In this document: one piece after another, positions 63,949 through 64,000 of the stretch
How positions within the stretch are numbered: the first letter of the stretch is position 1
Layout of the letters: the number at the start of each line of letters is the position of its first letter
From: Candidatus Nitronauta litoralis
Lineage (GTDB): Bacteria > Nitrospinota > Nitrospinia > Nitrospinales > Nitrospinaceae
Direction: 5' to 3'
NCBI GenBank assembly: GCA_015698285.1
Contig: CP048685.1
Span: 1,674,001 to 1,738,000 of the forward strand
DNA length: 64,000 nucleotides
Made by a program: the position numbers and the translations under genes
The notes under the pieces: generated by a model
Database searches by the model: none
What the model was told of the DNA's origin: nothing
Seen by the model: the letters and a program-made list of their open reading frames with translations, nothing else

Positions 63949-64000
63949 CTATCTCGGGCTGGCGGCGATGTTGCCCCCGTCGACGGTGAGAACACTGCCG
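63949..64000 (-). CDS. short-chain dehydrogenase/reductase, C-terminal end only
   Basis: The last 16 codons read on the minus strand are GSVLTVDGGNIAASPR followed by a stop. The tail ending in VDGG is the standard end of SDR-family oxidoreductases. The rest lies beyond the window. Confidence 0.75.
   Translation of the reverse strand, partial: GSVLTVDGGNIAASPR

Noticed and set aside
1-64000. CRISPR array, prophage or insertion sequence
   Set aside because: No regularly spaced repeats, no cas, integrase or transposase genes were seen anywhere in the window.

Overview
The window looks like chromosomal DNA of a Gram-negative autotroph. The lineage I favour is Nitrospinota (Nitrospina-like nitrite oxidisers) or a close neighbour. 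The reasons are a five-gene 2-oxoacid:ferredoxin oxidoreductase operon of the kind used in reductive TCA cycles, an outer-membrane lipid A deacylase-like barrel, a lipoprotein lytic transglycosylase, an HpnN-like RND protein, and a mixture of families (DUF6498, DUF6178, DUF151) often seen in deltaproteobacteria-like phyla. This lineage call is inference from gene content; no rRNA gene lies in the window. Most genes are single-copy housekeeping functions with moderate GC. A few stretches are clearly richer in AT: 558-3170, the middle of 5117-8332, and 39124-39405.

Layout. 1-8.9 kb: a partial YkgJ-type cysteine cluster protein, an AT-rich 870-aa TPR protein, a DUF6498 membrane protein, an orphan, and a 1071-aa secreted beta-propeller/FG-GAP protein; two related repeats lie just downstream of this gene and of the next one. 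8.9-17 kb: mltA, rnhA, a diiron ferritin-like protein, then the five-subunit oxidoreductase operon with a readable promoter and a strong terminator. 17-25 kb: a giant alpha-2-macroglobulin behind a fructosamine-kinase-like gene and a low-molecular-weight phosphatase, a pair known from protein deglycation. 25-31.5 kb: purB-purC facing an orn operon, argF beside an arginine-modifying enzyme, and a small TPR protein. 31.5-37.5 kb: a GlnD-like protein with a damaged transferase motif, aroF-type DAHP synthase, a candidate 6S-like structured RNA, dnaN and a truncated haemoglobin. 37.6-39.4 kb: a decayed zone with a frameshifted pseudogene, a toxin-antitoxin pair whose toxin has a premature stop, and an orphan fragment. 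39.4-50.7 kb: a spore-photoproduct-lyase-like radical SAM protein, an M23 peptidase, mtgA, an RlmI-like methyltransferase, a lysine-rich histone H1-like protein, a YfiH/PgeF-like protein, a histidine kinase with response regulator, and DUF6178. 51-64 kb: purH, a receiver-like protein lacking its phospho-acceptor, envelope proteins (HAMP, M48, SH3, amidase), nadK, DUF151, an ECF sigma with zinc-finger anti-sigma, a PagL-like barrel, an RND/MMPL exporter, and the last codons of a short-chain dehydrogenase.

How the parts fit. Carbon fixation (oxidoreductase operon beside a diiron protein), purine synthesis (purB, purC, purH), arginine/ornithine turnover (argF with the arginine-dihydrolase-like enzyme), nitrogen-type signalling (GlnD-like) and envelope maintenance (mltA, mtgA, M23, amidase, M48, PagL-like, RND, sigma/anti-sigma) dominate. 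I found no CRISPR array, prophage, transposase, tRNA or rRNA. The signals I consider most worth following are the structured RNA upstream of dnaN, the GlnD-like protein with the altered motif, the deglycation-type gene pair, and the paired 3'-end repeats.
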